A stretch of DNA of 40,892 bases from DATGMP01 sp035293565 (GCA_035293565.1 DATGMP010000152.1:1-40892); one strand, 5' to 3'. Counted from the first letter of the stretch, positions 24,963 through 33,504 are shown. Notes: generated by a model not told the origin, from the sequence alone. Translations and numbers: made by a program.

Positions 24963-25976
24963 GTGACTCTAATCCGTCATCGCCAAGACCTTCCGACGCT
25001 TGAACGCATGTTCACACGCCTGTGCACGCGCATGGGCCTCTTTGTCGTGGGCGCTGGCGCGTCGGCAGGATCGTCGCCGCTCGGTCGGGATTTCTGGCGC
25101 GAGTCACCATTGGACTATCTCCGCGACCTGCGTTCCTTCCCGGCTGTCGTGACGCCACGGGGTCCACTGACGCAGCGCATGATTGACCATTCGGGAATTG
25201 AGATCGGAGACATTTTTCCCGGTCGCGAGCTCCGCCCCGGCACCGACGAATATCCATTTCACGAGATTTTGAAGCGCTTGCCCGATGGCTTTGCTCGGGA
25301 GCAATTGAAGCACGTCCTTGCTCGCGCAAGGTATTTCGCGCGGACCGAAGGGACCGTTACGGACAGCTATAGGATCTTCCGCGCATTCTACCCGTCAGTC
25401 ATCGCCGACTACAATCACGACGGTCTGGCCCAAGAGTTTTGCGGCGCGAAGCACGCGATTGTTGAAATGCACGGGACAATCCATCCGGTCTATGGGTCGC
25501 CCGAGTTCGGCGCTTGGATTTCGAGCCTGCGCGAATTCGACATCGGGTTGGCGCCCGACAATTTGGTCATGGGGCTCCCGGAGTCGTGGACCGACGCGCG
25601 CCTCTATCGGCGCTTGTCATGGGTAATGAGCAAGATCCCGCATCACGTCGTAATTGTCGGCTATAGCTTCGCTCAGATGGGAAGCGGCTACGACGACGCA
25701 GTGACGCTCGCCTGCTTCGTCCAGAGGTTCAAGCACTACCCCGGCGCAATCCTCGTCGTCAGTCCCGGTCCGACGGAACTTTGCGAGATGCTTTCCGATG
25801 CGCTCGAAATCAAGACCGTCTATCCGATCAAACGCTACTGGAACGTGCTCGCGCATGCGTACTTGGAGACACAGCGGGACCCGGACAAATTCCGATCTTT
25901 GGACCACGCACATGGATTTCTATACGACCGACATGGCGGCGGTCACGCATTCCCGATCCTGCCGCGCTGGGTCTAG
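24963..25976 (+). CDS. SIR2-like protein, putative NAD-consuming effector
   Basis: This 337-aa protein has the SIR2-type nucleotide-binding signature GLFVVGAGASAGSS (Gly30-Ser34). Later motifs are DYNHDGLA (Asn151, in the place of the usual TTNYD), EMHGTI (His170) and HHVVIVGYSFAQMGSGYDD near residue 230. These fit the SIR2_2-type domains of bacterial defence proteins such as Thoeris ThsA and DSR, which deplete NAD+ when triggered. Recognition comes from these motifs only. There is no second obvious domain, so sensing would have to come from the N-terminal insert (residues 50-130) or partners. GTG start with a weak ribosome site; an ATG at 25008 is an alternative. It converges with the HEPN-like gene 15 bases away. 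Confidence 0.7.
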   Translation: MTLIRHRQDLPTLERMFTRLCTRMGLFVVGAGASAGSSPLGRDFWRESPLDYLRDLRSFPAVVTPRGPLTQRMIDHSGIEIGDIFPGRELRPGTDEYPFHEILKRLPDGFAREQLKHVLARARYFARTEGTVTDSYRIFRAFYPSVIADYNHDGLAQEFCGAKHAIVEMHGTIHPVYGSPEFGAWISSLREFDIGLAPDNLVMGLPESWTDARLYRRLSWVMSKIPHHVVIVGYSFAQMGSGYDDAVTLACFVQRFKHYPGAILVVSPGPTELCEMLSDALEIKTVYPIKRYWNVLAHAYLETQRDPDKFRSLDHAHGFLYDRHGGGHAFPILPRWV

Positions 25977-25991
25977 TTCCTAACGCGGCGG

Positions 25992-26741
25992 CTAAACCTC
26001 AACAAAGAACGGGATCAAGACTTCATCGAACTGCGGTGCGCCAGTGACTTCGGTAATGCCCTCCGCGTCAATCTCCTTGCCGAAGTGTTGGACCCATAAC
26101 GCTGCGAAGAACGAGTGCGCAAAATCGACCAGATTGAGGGCGGCTTCGCGTAGCTCCGTCATTAGCTGCTTTTGCAAAGCCGCGAGGTCCGCCACTCCTG
26201 CCTCCGCCGCAATGCCCTTGGTCGAAATCACATCGCAAAACAGAAACATGGAATTGAAGCCATGGTGCGAGAAGTAGACTTTCCACATGCCGTCGAAATC
26301 CGCGTCGGCAATCGCAGCTTGAAACGCCGCCTCGGTTTCATCCGCTTTCGGGTAGTGGAAGCCGTAGTTGTTTCGGACGGCGGCGAGAAGTGCCGATTTG
26401 CCCATGAGCTTCTTCAGATAGGCAAGGGCATCGCTGCCCTTTTTGTCGAGCTTGTCCTTGTAGTCGTTGCCGATCTTGCTCTTTACGAATAGCCGCTCCA
26501 CGACAAGCAAGGACTCGAACACGGCGCTAACCGCGAGCCGGACAAGCATCTGCGTTTGCACGCCGGTCGTGTATTGCTCGACTTCATTCTTGGAATCGAG
26601 CGCGGTAGCGAAGATCAGAAGCTTTTCAAACATCAGCACCTGATTTGCCATATGCCCAAGCTGCAACAGGCATACGCGCTCGTTCTTCGGCAGCTTGAGC
26701 AAAGAGTCCTTCGGGATCGGGATGCGATAGATCTGAATCAT
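25992..26741 (-). CDS. HEPN-motif protein, putative ribonuclease
   Basis: This 249-aa protein starts at 26741, one base after the stop of the upstream gene, so the two are coupled. A longer frame into the upstream gene is rejected. It is largely helical. In the middle it has AAVRNNYGFHYPKADE, where Arg123-Asn-x4-His129-Tyr matches the HEPN ribonuclease motif (R-polar-x3-5-H). The preceding helices (LVRLAVSAVFESLLVVERLF and the Lys-rich KDKLDKKGSDALAYLKKLMG) fit the HEPN four-helix core. HEPN proteins cut RNA in toxin-antitoxin, Abi and CRISPR systems. I do not recognise a named family, and the last ~110 residues are unassigned. Confidence 0.6.
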   Translation of the reverse strand: MIQIYRIPIPKDSLLKLPKNERVCLLQLGHMANQVLMFEKLLIFATALDSKNEVEQYTTGVQTQMLVRLAVSAVFESLLVVERLFVKSKIGNDYKDKLDKKGSDALAYLKKLMGKSALLAAVRNNYGFHYPKADETEAAFQAAIADADFDGMWKVYFSHHGFNSMFLFCDVISTKGIAAEAGVADLAALQKQLMTELREAALNLVDFAHSFFAALWVQHFGKEIDAEGITEVTGAPQFDEVLIPFFVEV

Positions 26742-26742
26742 G

Positions 26743-27468
26743 TCACGTCCCTTCGATGGTTGGGGCGCGCATTTCGGCAAGCACTTTCTGCACTTCTCGG
26801 TCGGTCCATGCGTCGAGATCGCCCGACCGCGCGGCCTCGTGTGCCCGTGCCATGAGTTCATCGAATGAAAGCGATGGTGCCGCCTCGGGCTCGACCTCCA
26901 CATGCCAAGGGCCGGACGGTTTGGCCCATTGGAATAGTGCGCGCTCGGCGCCCAGAACAGGCAGCAGGAACACGCGATCGTAGCTCGATTGCACCAAATC
27001 GGGCCCCGTCGCGGCGTCGAGATGGGCGGGCGAAAGATGCGCCGACAGGACAAACGTGGAAATCACGCTTCCGATCTCCGGCACACCGACAGCGACAAGC
27101 AGCCAGAGTCCATCGAAGCCCGTCACGCGATGCAGCGCCTTCGGCCGGATAGCTGCCGCGATATTGGCGACGACCTTCGCGGAATCGTTCTCCGCGAAAC
27201 CGGCATAGGTGTGACATTCGCGAGCAAGGCGCTTCTCAGCACCGCGCCCAGTGATAGGTGCACCCGTCACGCCCGGTAGGCTGTAGCCGTTGTCGATTTG
27301 CGTCACCTGAATCCCGATGCGCTTCCCGCAGACGATTGCGAGCACATCGGCTCCGCTTTCGCCGTCGAGATTCGGATTCGTGAGCGGCGCGTCGGGCTTG
27401 ATCCGCAGACGGTCGAGCAGACGGGCGACCAGCGGCTCTTCGTGCGCGAATTGGTCTTTGGGCATCAC
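26743..27468 (-). CDS. hypothetical protein with possible PD-(D/E)XK-like core
   Basis: This 241-aa protein has an N-terminal helix with HEEPLVARLLDRL, then GESGADVLAIVCGKRIGIQVTQID. The Asp (41) followed by a beta hairpin ending G-I-Q-V-T (Gln54-Thr56) resembles the D...(E/Q)xK core of restriction-like nucleases, with Thr in the Lys position. The family assignment is therefore tentative and catalysis uncertain. Its C-terminus has a predicted helix-turn region (LSFDELMARAHEAARSGDLD). It is the upstream partner of the HEPN-motif gene with a one-base gap. Alternatives are an antitoxin or sensor for the HEPN protein. Confidence 0.5.
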   Translation of the reverse strand: MMPKDQFAHEEPLVARLLDRLRIKPDAPLTNPNLDGESGADVLAIVCGKRIGIQVTQIDNGYSLPGVTGAPITGRGAEKRLARECHTYAGFAENDSAKVVANIAAAIRPKALHRVTGFDGLWLLVAVGVPEIGSVISTFVLSAHLSPAHLDAATGPDLVQSSYDRVFLLPVLGAERALFQWAKPSGPWHVEVEPEAAPSLSFDELMARAHEAARSGDLDAWTDREVQKVLAEMRAPTIEGT

Positions 27469-27669
27469 AACCTGCGACTGCGTTTCGCCCAGCTAAAGAA
27501 TCCTAGCCGAGGTTACGCCGTGTGGCGCGGGAAGAACAATGGGCCGGCATCGGACATCGGGAACCCGCTGTTCCGCTTCCGGCCCGGACCGAGAATTACA
27601 TCAAGAGTGGCGAATGTCAGATTTGGGTTCGATGAACGGCTTTCGTTATGGTCGCCAAGATTATTTTGA
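27469..27669. other. upstream edge of the inserted cargo
   Basis: This is a 200-base gap between the CopG-like gene and the first gene of the coupled pair. A + strand frame runs through it but has no start or family resemblance. It should hold the promoter of the nuclease-like/HEPN pair (- strand). No terminal inverted repeat was found. Confidence 0.4.
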
Positions 27670-28116
27670 CTACGAGTGCGGGTCTTCGTTGCACTGCGGC
27701 CCGCCCTCTGCGACATCGCGGACCACCTCGTCCGCCAACTTGCGGCCACGCGCCAGCCTTCGGCCCAGTGCTTCGACGAAACCGTCGTAGCGCTCGCGCC
27801 CCTTGGTCTGGGCAGCGGCAAGCGCCGTGTCCGGCAAGGCCGGTGTGCTGGTCAACCAGAAGCGCACGAACACGGCCAGCGCCTCGTTCGAAATGGTGAC
27901 GTGCCGCTCGATCATTTCCATCTGTCGCGTCATACGATCGAGCCGTCTCGCGAGCGCGGCCTCCAAGCGGTCGGCGCCATCGGGCGACAGATGCGAGGCA
28001 AGCGCTGCTTCGACGACGAGGGCCTGCGGCACGCGCTTGCGGGCGGCATAGTCCGCAAGCTGGGTCGCGAGGTCCGGTGGAAGGCGGAAGGTGTGCTTTG
28101 TCCGCATGGCCGTCAC
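27670..28116 (-). CDS. CopG-like ribbon-helix-helix protein
   Basis: This 148-aa protein has a ribbon-helix-helix N-terminus, RTKHTFRLPPDLATQLADYA ... RVPQALVVEAALASHL, followed by a helical segment (LARRLDRMTRQMEMIERHVT). This gene regularly lies between traG and trbB in related elements and probably binds DNA, perhaps to regulate transfer genes or help the coupling protein. It starts with GTG at 28116, overlapping the traG stop as GTGA. An ATG at 28107 would shorten it by three residues. Confidence 0.88.
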   Translation of the reverse strand: MTAMRTKHTFRLPPDLATQLADYAARKRVPQALVVEAALASHLSPDGADRLEAALARRLDRMTRQMEMIERHVTISNEALAVFVRFWLTSTPALPDTALAAAQTKGRERYDGFVEALGRRLARGRKLADEVVRDVAEGGPQCNEDPHS

Positions 28117-30098
28117 ATCTGCATGTCATCGCCGGGATCGAGGGAGACCTGGCGGGCGACAGCTCCGAACGTGCGCCGCATGATGCGCTGGCGCTGGACC
28201 TCGTCGTCGGGTTCCTCGTCCATCGGCTCGAATTCCTGAACGGGTGCCTTCGGCTCCGGCACGATTTCCTCATGCTCCGGCAATTCCGGTTCGCGCCGGA
28301 TGCCAGCGTTGGCGGGATCTTCCGTGGCGGTCGCTGCAGGTGGCGGCACAACCGCACCGGCCCAATCGCCATCTGGCGGGAGTGATGGAGTTTCGCCGCG
28401 TCGCGTCGGTCTTGGGTTGGACAACGTCGGCGGCTGGAGGATGCGCGCTTTCAATTCCGGGTCTTCATAGTAACGCGCCTTCTTCGCGCGGATCGGCGCG
28501 CAGCCGGACATCAGCACCAGCTCGTCGTCGGGCGGGAGCTGCATCACCTCGCCGGGTGTCAGCAGAGGGCGTGCCGTTTCCTGTCGCGAGATCATCAAAT
28601 GCCCAAGCCACGGGCTGAGCCGGCTGCCCGCGTAGTTCTTCATCGCACGCAACTCGGTCGCCATGCCGAGCGCGTCTGAAACACGCTTGGCGGTACGTTC
28701 GTCATTCGTCGCGAAGCTCACTCGCACATGGCAATTGTCGAGGATGGAGTTGTTTTGGCCGTAGGCCTTCTCGATCTGATTCAGTGACTGCGCGATCAGG
28801 AAACTCTTCAGGCCGTAACCGGCCATGAAGGCGAGTGCGCTTTCGAAGAAGTCGAGACGGCCGAGCGCCGGAAACTCATCGAGCATCAGCAGCAGCCGAT
28901 GCCAGCGGCGCTTCGAGTCCAACTCCTCGGTGAGGCGGCGACCGATCTGATTGAGGATGAGCCGCACAAGAGGCTTGGTCCTGCTGATGTCGGATGGCGG
29001 GACGACGAGGTAGAGCGTCACTGGACGCTCGGCCTCGACCAGATCACGGATGCGCCAGTCGCAGCGCCGGGTGACGGTTGCGACAACCGGATCGCGATAG
29101 AGACCGAGGAACGACATGGCGGTCGACAAGACGCCGGAACGCTCATTCTCGCTCTTGTTCAGCAGCTCGCGCGCGGCGCTTGCGACGACGGGATGAACCC
29201 CCTTCGCCCCGAGATGCGGTGTCGTCATCATTGCCCGTAGCGTCGTCTCGATCGGGCGCTTCGGATCGGAGAGAAAGTTAGCGACGCCGGCGAGCGTCTT
29301 GTCCGCCTCGGCGTAGAGCACATGCAGGATTGTGCCGACGAGTAGCGAATGGCTCGTCTTCTCCCAGTGGTTCCTTTTCTCCAGCGCACCTTCGGGATCG
29401 ACAAGGACGTCAGCGATGTTCTGCACGTCGCGCACCTCCCACTCCCCGCGACGGACCTCGAGCAGGGGATTGTAGGCGGCACTTTGCGTGTTGGTTGGAT
29501 CGAACAGCAGCACGCGGCCGAACCGCGCTCGCCAGCCGGCGGTCAGCCCCCAGTTCTCGCCCTTGATGTCGTGCACAATCGCCGAGCCAGACCAGGTCAG
29601 CAGCGTCGGCACGACGAGGCCGACGCCCTTGCCGGAACGCGTCGGCGCGAAGCACAGCACATGTTCCGGGCCGTGGTGGCGGAGATAGGCGCCGCGCCAG
29701 CGACCGAGGAGAACGCCGTCGGGATGGAGAAGGCCCGCCCGCTTGATCTCGCGCGTCTCGGCCCAGCACGCGGACCCATAGGTCGTCACCTTCTTCACTT
29801 CGCGCGCCCGCCACACCGACATCGCGACCGCCACGACGAACGCGGCGATGCCACCGGCGCCTGCGATGAATCCTCCCGTAACGAAAATCTCATGGGCATA
29901 GGCGTCGTAGGCGAACCACCACCAGAAGAACGCCGGCGGCTGGTATATCGGCCAGCCGAGCAAGGTGAACCAGGGCCGCCCGAGCTGGGGTTGGAAGGCG
30001 AGTTGCCAAGCGGTCCACTCCGTCGCCCCCCACACGAAGGCGAGCACGGAAGCGCAGACGAGAAGAATCTGGACCCAAAGAATCTTGGTCGGGTTCAT
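28113..30098 (-). CDS. traG: TraG/VirD4 type IV coupling protein
   Basis: This 661-aa ATPase has two or more N-terminal membrane segments (residues ~10-30 and ~75-100) and the P-loop FAPTRSGKGVGLVVPTLL near residue 150. The Walker B region RLLLMLDEFPALGR, the motif FLIAQSLNQIEKAYG and PLLTPGEVMQLPPDDEL follow. It links the relaxase-DNA complex to the Trb channel. The C-terminal ~110 residues are Pro/Glu-rich, common in this family. It starts in an ATGA overlap with a 38-aa reading frame. Confidence 0.96.
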   Translation of the reverse strand: MNPTKILWVQILLVCASVLAFVWGATEWTAWQLAFQPQLGRPWFTLLGWPIYQPPAFFWWWFAYDAYAHEIFVTGGFIAGAGGIAAFVVAVAMSVWRAREVKKVTTYGSACWAETREIKRAGLLHPDGVLLGRWRGAYLRHHGPEHVLCFAPTRSGKGVGLVVPTLLTWSGSAIVHDIKGENWGLTAGWRARFGRVLLFDPTNTQSAAYNPLLEVRRGEWEVRDVQNIADVLVDPEGALEKRNHWEKTSHSLLVGTILHVLYAEADKTLAGVANFLSDPKRPIETTLRAMMTTPHLGAKGVHPVVASAARELLNKSENERSGVLSTAMSFLGLYRDPVVATVTRRCDWRIRDLVEAERPVTLYLVVPPSDISRTKPLVRLILNQIGRRLTEELDSKRRWHRLLLMLDEFPALGRLDFFESALAFMAGYGLKSFLIAQSLNQIEKAYGQNNSILDNCHVRVSFATNDERTAKRVSDALGMATELRAMKNYAGSRLSPWLGHLMISRQETARPLLTPGEVMQLPPDDELVLMSGCAPIRAKKARYYEDPELKARILQPPTLSNPRPTRRGETPSLPPDGDWAGAVVPPPAATATEDPANAGIRREPELPEHEEIVPEPKAPVQEFEPMDEEPDDEVQRQRIMRRTFGAVARQVSLDPGDDMQM

Positions 30099-30211
30099 GG
30101 CGAGACCAGATCAGCCGCTTCGCGGAAGGTCGACGCAAGCTCAGACTGCGAGGGCTCAAGCGGCTGGACACGGTGGCGCAGTAATCGGACGGTTCGCAGT
30201 GGGATCTTCAT
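30095..30211 (-). CDS. 38-aa reading frame coupling relaxase and traG
   Basis: A short frame, MKIPLRTVRLLRHRVQPLEP and then a helical end (SELASTFREAADLVSP), starts with an ATG that overlaps the relaxase stop (ATGA). It ends in a TGA that overlaps the traG start (ATGA). This exact double coupling, which fills the gap completely, argues that it is translated. The product is small and basic at its start, with no recognised family. It may serve only to pass ribosomes from relaxase to traG. Confidence 0.6.
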   Translation of the reverse strand: MKIPLRTVRLLRHRVQPLEPSQSELASTFREAADLVSP

Positions 30212-31959
30212 AGTCCCAGCCCCCGTTTCCGGCCGAGACTCCAGTCCACGCTCCCGCCGGGCGCTATGACGCCGCGCACCTCACGGCCGAGCTCCTTCTC
30301 CAGCGCCGCCCGCCACGGCACAAGCTGGAAGCCGAGCCCGTCGTCAATCATCGCGAACCGGCCGGAGGCGAGCGTCACGCGCTGCCGATAGACGCCCGAG
30401 ACGCGCTCGCCTTCCGCCGCGGGCTGATAAGCGAGCCCCGTCTCCGCAGAGAGCTTCGCCGCCGCGTCGTCCAATTCTCGCCGACGCAGTGTGGCGAGGA
30501 GATCGCGAGCGAAGATCACCCTGTGCCCCTGCCGGTGAGCGAGTCCTTCCTGTGCGAGATGATCGACGCGCGCGTCCATGGCCCGGCGCACCTGAGCGCC
30601 GAACCCCCCGCCGCTGAGCGGCGCATCCTTGGCGAGGAGTTGGCGATCGAGCCAGGTCGCCCCCGACGCTGTCACTTGCGCCTCGATCGAAAGATCCGAG
30701 CGGGTGGCGAGCGACAGGCGGCGCCGTCCGTTCGAGTCGTCATAGCTCCGCGCCTCTACGATCGCCCCCGCCGGCGCATCGCCGGTCATCTCGAGATCGG
30801 AGAACTTGAGATGATGGGTGCGGCCATCGACGCCGGCGACGATCGCGTAGGCGGTCCCCTTGAGCTCGTCGTCGAGGCCGCGCTTGACCAGCCGGCCGAG
30901 CACTGGATCGGATGGCTCCTCTCCGTGCAGAGCGAAAGAACTGACGTCCGGCTCATGCCCGCCGTCGCTCATCGCCTGGTGCATGGTCTTGATGATGTCG
31001 CCCCGGATGCCGAGTTGTCGGAGCGCCGGTTCAAGCCCTGGCTTGAGCGTCCAGCAGGCAGGGCAGACCGGATCCGCGAGGCCTAGGCGTTCGAGTTTCG
31101 CCGCCCGCCCGAGCAGCAAGCCACGCAGCTCGGGGTCCTCGGCGTCAGGCCCGGGCCTCAGGTCGGCGACGCCGCCGCATTCGTCAGAGATGTCGCGCAG
31201 CGCCCGGTCGAGGCTCGTCCATCGATCCGATCCGACTTCTCGTTCGAGGGCCGTGCGGATCTCCCGCTCACTGCGCGGGCCCAGCTCCAGCGTGACGCGC
31301 TCGGCCGCGCGATCGCGAAAACCCCGGCTGATGTATTCGCGGCTGATGACCAGGTCCTGACCGTCATCGGCGCGGCCGCGGATGAGGACATGGACGTGAG
31401 GATTGTCAGTGTTCCAGTGGTCGACCGCCACCCAGTCGAGCTTGGTGCCGAGGTCCTTCTCGACATCGAGCATCAGCTCGCGCGTGAAGGTCTTGAGGTC
31501 GCCGAGCTCGGCGCCGTCTTCCGGCGATATGATGAATCGGAAGTGATGACGGTCATCCTCGCAGCGCTCGGCGAAGGCGCGTTCATCCGCCGTGTCGGAG
31601 GCTGCGTCGAACATCCGCGCATCCTCGCCGTCGCGCGTTACACCCTCGCGCTTGAGGTAGGCGATGTGCTTGGGCAGCGGCGCCGAGCGGAACCGCGCTC
31701 CCCGGTGACGCACGACGCGCGCTTTCATCACCACGCGGCGAGCGTTCGAGCGCAATCGAATCGAGACCGCCGCGCGCCGGCCGCGTCCGAAGCGCGACCG
31801 GCTGCGGCCCTGGCTCGAACGGAAGCTGTTGCCGACATGGCCCGCCTTCTTCGCGGCCCGCATCACCTCGCCGACGAAGGTCTGTGGTCGCTTGCCACCA
31901 CGGTTGCCGTGCTGGATGCGCCCGGGCCGGACCCGCAGGTCGTCGTCGCGCGTCGTCAT
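30208..31959 (-). CDS. VirD2-like relaxase (DUF3363 family)
   Basis: This 583-aa protein has an N-terminal relaxase domain: HHFRFIISPEDGAELGDLKT, LDWVAVDHWNTDNPHVHVLI with the metal-binding HxH, and GQDLVISREYISRGFRDRAA. The DUF3363 C-terminal part follows (LARRQGHR-like segments, e.g. HRQGHRVIFARDLLATLRRR). It nicks one strand at oriT and pilots it into the recipient. Tyr residues in the first 100 residues (HIAYLKREGV) are candidates for the covalent bond. Its start overlaps the stop of a small gene that is now interrupted by an IS, so its expression may have changed. Confidence 0.94.
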   Translation of the reverse strand: MTTRDDDLRVRPGRIQHGNRGGKRPQTFVGEVMRAAKKAGHVGNSFRSSQGRSRSRFGRGRRAAVSIRLRSNARRVVMKARVVRHRGARFRSAPLPKHIAYLKREGVTRDGEDARMFDAASDTADERAFAERCEDDRHHFRFIISPEDGAELGDLKTFTRELMLDVEKDLGTKLDWVAVDHWNTDNPHVHVLIRGRADDGQDLVISREYISRGFRDRAAERVTLELGPRSEREIRTALEREVGSDRWTSLDRALRDISDECGGVADLRPGPDAEDPELRGLLLGRAAKLERLGLADPVCPACWTLKPGLEPALRQLGIRGDIIKTMHQAMSDGGHEPDVSSFALHGEEPSDPVLGRLVKRGLDDELKGTAYAIVAGVDGRTHHLKFSDLEMTGDAPAGAIVEARSYDDSNGRRRLSLATRSDLSIEAQVTASGATWLDRQLLAKDAPLSGGGFGAQVRRAMDARVDHLAQEGLAHRQGHRVIFARDLLATLRRRELDDAAAKLSAETGLAYQPAAEGERVSGVYRQRVTLASGRFAMIDDGLGFQLVPWRAALEKELGREVRGVIAPGGSVDWSLGRKRGLGL

Positions 31960-32183
31960 GGTGTTGGGCCCGGCGGCAATTCAGAGCGACGGCGCTCGAA
32001 GCCTTGAAATGTTTGCACAATTTGCAGAAAGCGCCAGCAGTGAGTGTTGGCGTCGTTGGTGAATTCCTCAATCTTCCCAACCACATAAGCCGCGCCGAAG
32101 GCCGGCCTTTTCCCTTGCCGTCCGTGGGTTGGTCGTAACCGTCCGGATCCTGCACTGATTTCGGGCGTGCTCTGGCGGTCCAT
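31956..32183 (-). pseudogene. 3' part of small basic protein gene, split by IS66 element
   Basis: Codons from 32134 down to the stop at 31956 belong to an old gene (RPAFGAAYVVGKIEEFTNDA, then a Trp/Phe-rich end, PPGPTP). Its stop overlaps the relaxase start (ATGA). Joining it to the fragment at 35058-35141, minus the IS and one copy of the target repeat, restores one 84-codon frame. At present a 75-aa fusion is possible from an ATG at 32183 inside the IS, which has a good ribosome site (GAAGGAA). The first 17 residues are then IS-derived. I do not recognise the family. Confidence 0.7.
32127..32134. repeat. target-site duplication, left copy
   Basis: GGTTGGTC directly flanks the left end of the IS. 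An identical copy is at 35058-35065. Eight bases is the usual duplication length for IS66-family elements. Confidence 0.92.
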
Positions 32184-32215
32184 ATCGGGTTCCTTCGTAC
32201 ATGGGAGGATCTCCG

Positions 32216-33082
32216 GTGGGGTCGAAACATTTCCAGAACCGGGCTCGGCGTGAGTGGTGGTCGATTCACATCGAGGCATGGCGGCGTAGCGGTCTGTCGC
32301 GTCGGCGGTATTGCCGGCAGCACAGGCTCGACGTGAACACTTTTGGGCGCTGGTTGACTGCGATCGGGGATGCCAAAGCCTTGGAACACAAGGCGCGGCG
32401 AAAACGTCACCGAGGTGACTCCTCGCTGTCGAAGTCCAGACGGTCGAGCGCCGTTCAGGCGTTCTGGGCGATGCATGTCGAGGCGCTGAATTGGAGCGGC
32501 CAGGCTGCCACTCATTATGCGGCGGCGCTCGGTATCTCGGCGACCAGCCTGCGACGCTGGCGCGATCTGTTGGAGACCAGCGAGATAGCAGTCGACTGGC
32601 GCGCACGGCTTCATCCGAGCGCCCTTCCGAAAATAAGCAGCGGTGCTAGCAGCGCTGCTAAGGAGCCAGCACACGAAAGCGGCTTGACAGACGCACCGGC
32701 GGTCGGGTTCGCGGGCGACCGGCGCGCCAACCGCCGCCGGTTCAGTGACGAAGAAAAGCTCGCGATCGTGCGTGAGTCGCATCTTCCCGGCGCCATCGCG
32801 GTCGAGGTGTGCCGCCGCCATGACATTGTCACCAGCATGCTATTCCGGTGGCGTGTGCAGTTTGGATATGGCCGCAACGAGCCGGTGAAGCTCGCTACGG
32901 TTAGAGCCGGCGATGCCCAAGGCGAGCGCCGCACCGAGGCATTGGTTGTGCGCGATCTCCTGCCCACTCCCGACGGAATGGCGGCGTTCGATCTGCCCGA
33001 TGGACGCCGCGTCTTCGCGCCTATGAGCGCCGATCCAGATGCGGTCCGGCGGCATGTTGCGGAACGGGAATCCGCACCATGA
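32216..33082 (+). CDS. tnpA: IS66 TnpA-like accessory protein
   Basis: This ~288-aa protein has two helix-turn-helix-like halves: WSIHIEAWRRSGLSRRRYCR ... VNTFGRWL, and a later IS66 Orf1-type segment RRRFSDEEKLAIVRESHLPG ... VCRRHDIVTSMLFRWR. The GTG at 32216 with GGAGG seven bases before it is preferred; an in-frame ATG at 32201 adds five residues. It is longer than minimal IS66 TnpA because of the N-terminal half. The stop overlaps tnpB (ATGA). It helps transposition, probably by DNA binding. Confidence 0.85.
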   Translation: MGSKHFQNRARREWWSIHIEAWRRSGLSRRRYCRQHRLDVNTFGRWLTAIGDAKALEHKARRKRHRGDSSLSKSRRSSAVQAFWAMHVEALNWSGQAATHYAAALGISATSLRRWRDLLETSEIAVDWRARLHPSALPKISSGASSAAKEPAHESGLTDAPAVGFAGDRRANRRRFSDEEKLAIVRESHLPGAIAVEVCRRHDIVTSMLFRWRVQFGYGRNEPVKLATVRAGDAQGERRTEALVVRDLLPTPDGMAAFDLPDGRRVFAPMSADPDAVRRHVAERESAP

Positions 33083-33432
33083 TGATCGTGCCGGCCGGCG
33101 TGAAAGTGCATTTGGCGCTCGGCTACACCGACATGCGCAAGGGCATGGACGGGCTGGCGGCGCTCGTCCAAGAACAGCTCAAGAAGGACCCGTTCTCCGG
33201 GCATCTGTTCGCCTTCCGCGGCAAGAAAGCGTCGATGCTGAAGGTGCTGTTTTGGGATGGAAACGGGCTTTGCCTGTTCACCAAACGCATCGACCAGGGC
33301 GGCTTCGTCTGGCCGCGGATGGTCGAACCGGGCGGCACGGTGACGCTCTCGCCGGCGCAGCTCGCCATGCTGATCGAGGGCATTGACTGGCGCTCGCCCG
33401 AACGCGTCTGGAGACCCGCCAAAGTGGGATGA
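33079..33432 (+). CDS. tnpB: IS66 TnpB (Orf2) accessory protein
   Basis: This 117-aa protein matches IS66 Orf2 throughout: VHLALGYTDMRKGMDGLAAL, DPFSGHLFAFRGKK, VLFWDGNGLCLFTKR. It is needed for transposition of IS66 elements, but its mechanism is poorly known. It is coupled to tnpA by a 4-base overlap. Confidence 0.95.
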   Translation: MMIVPAGVKVHLALGYTDMRKGMDGLAALVQEQLKKDPFSGHLFAFRGKKASMLKVLFWDGNGLCLFTKRIDQGGFVWPRMVEPGGTVTLSPAQLAMLIEGIDWRSPERVWRPAKVG

Positions 33433-33504
33433 AACTGCTCCGAATCCCAGGCGGATCAACGAGAAAACGTTTGGAGGCCGAGTCGAACAAAAGTAGAATC
33501 GGGC

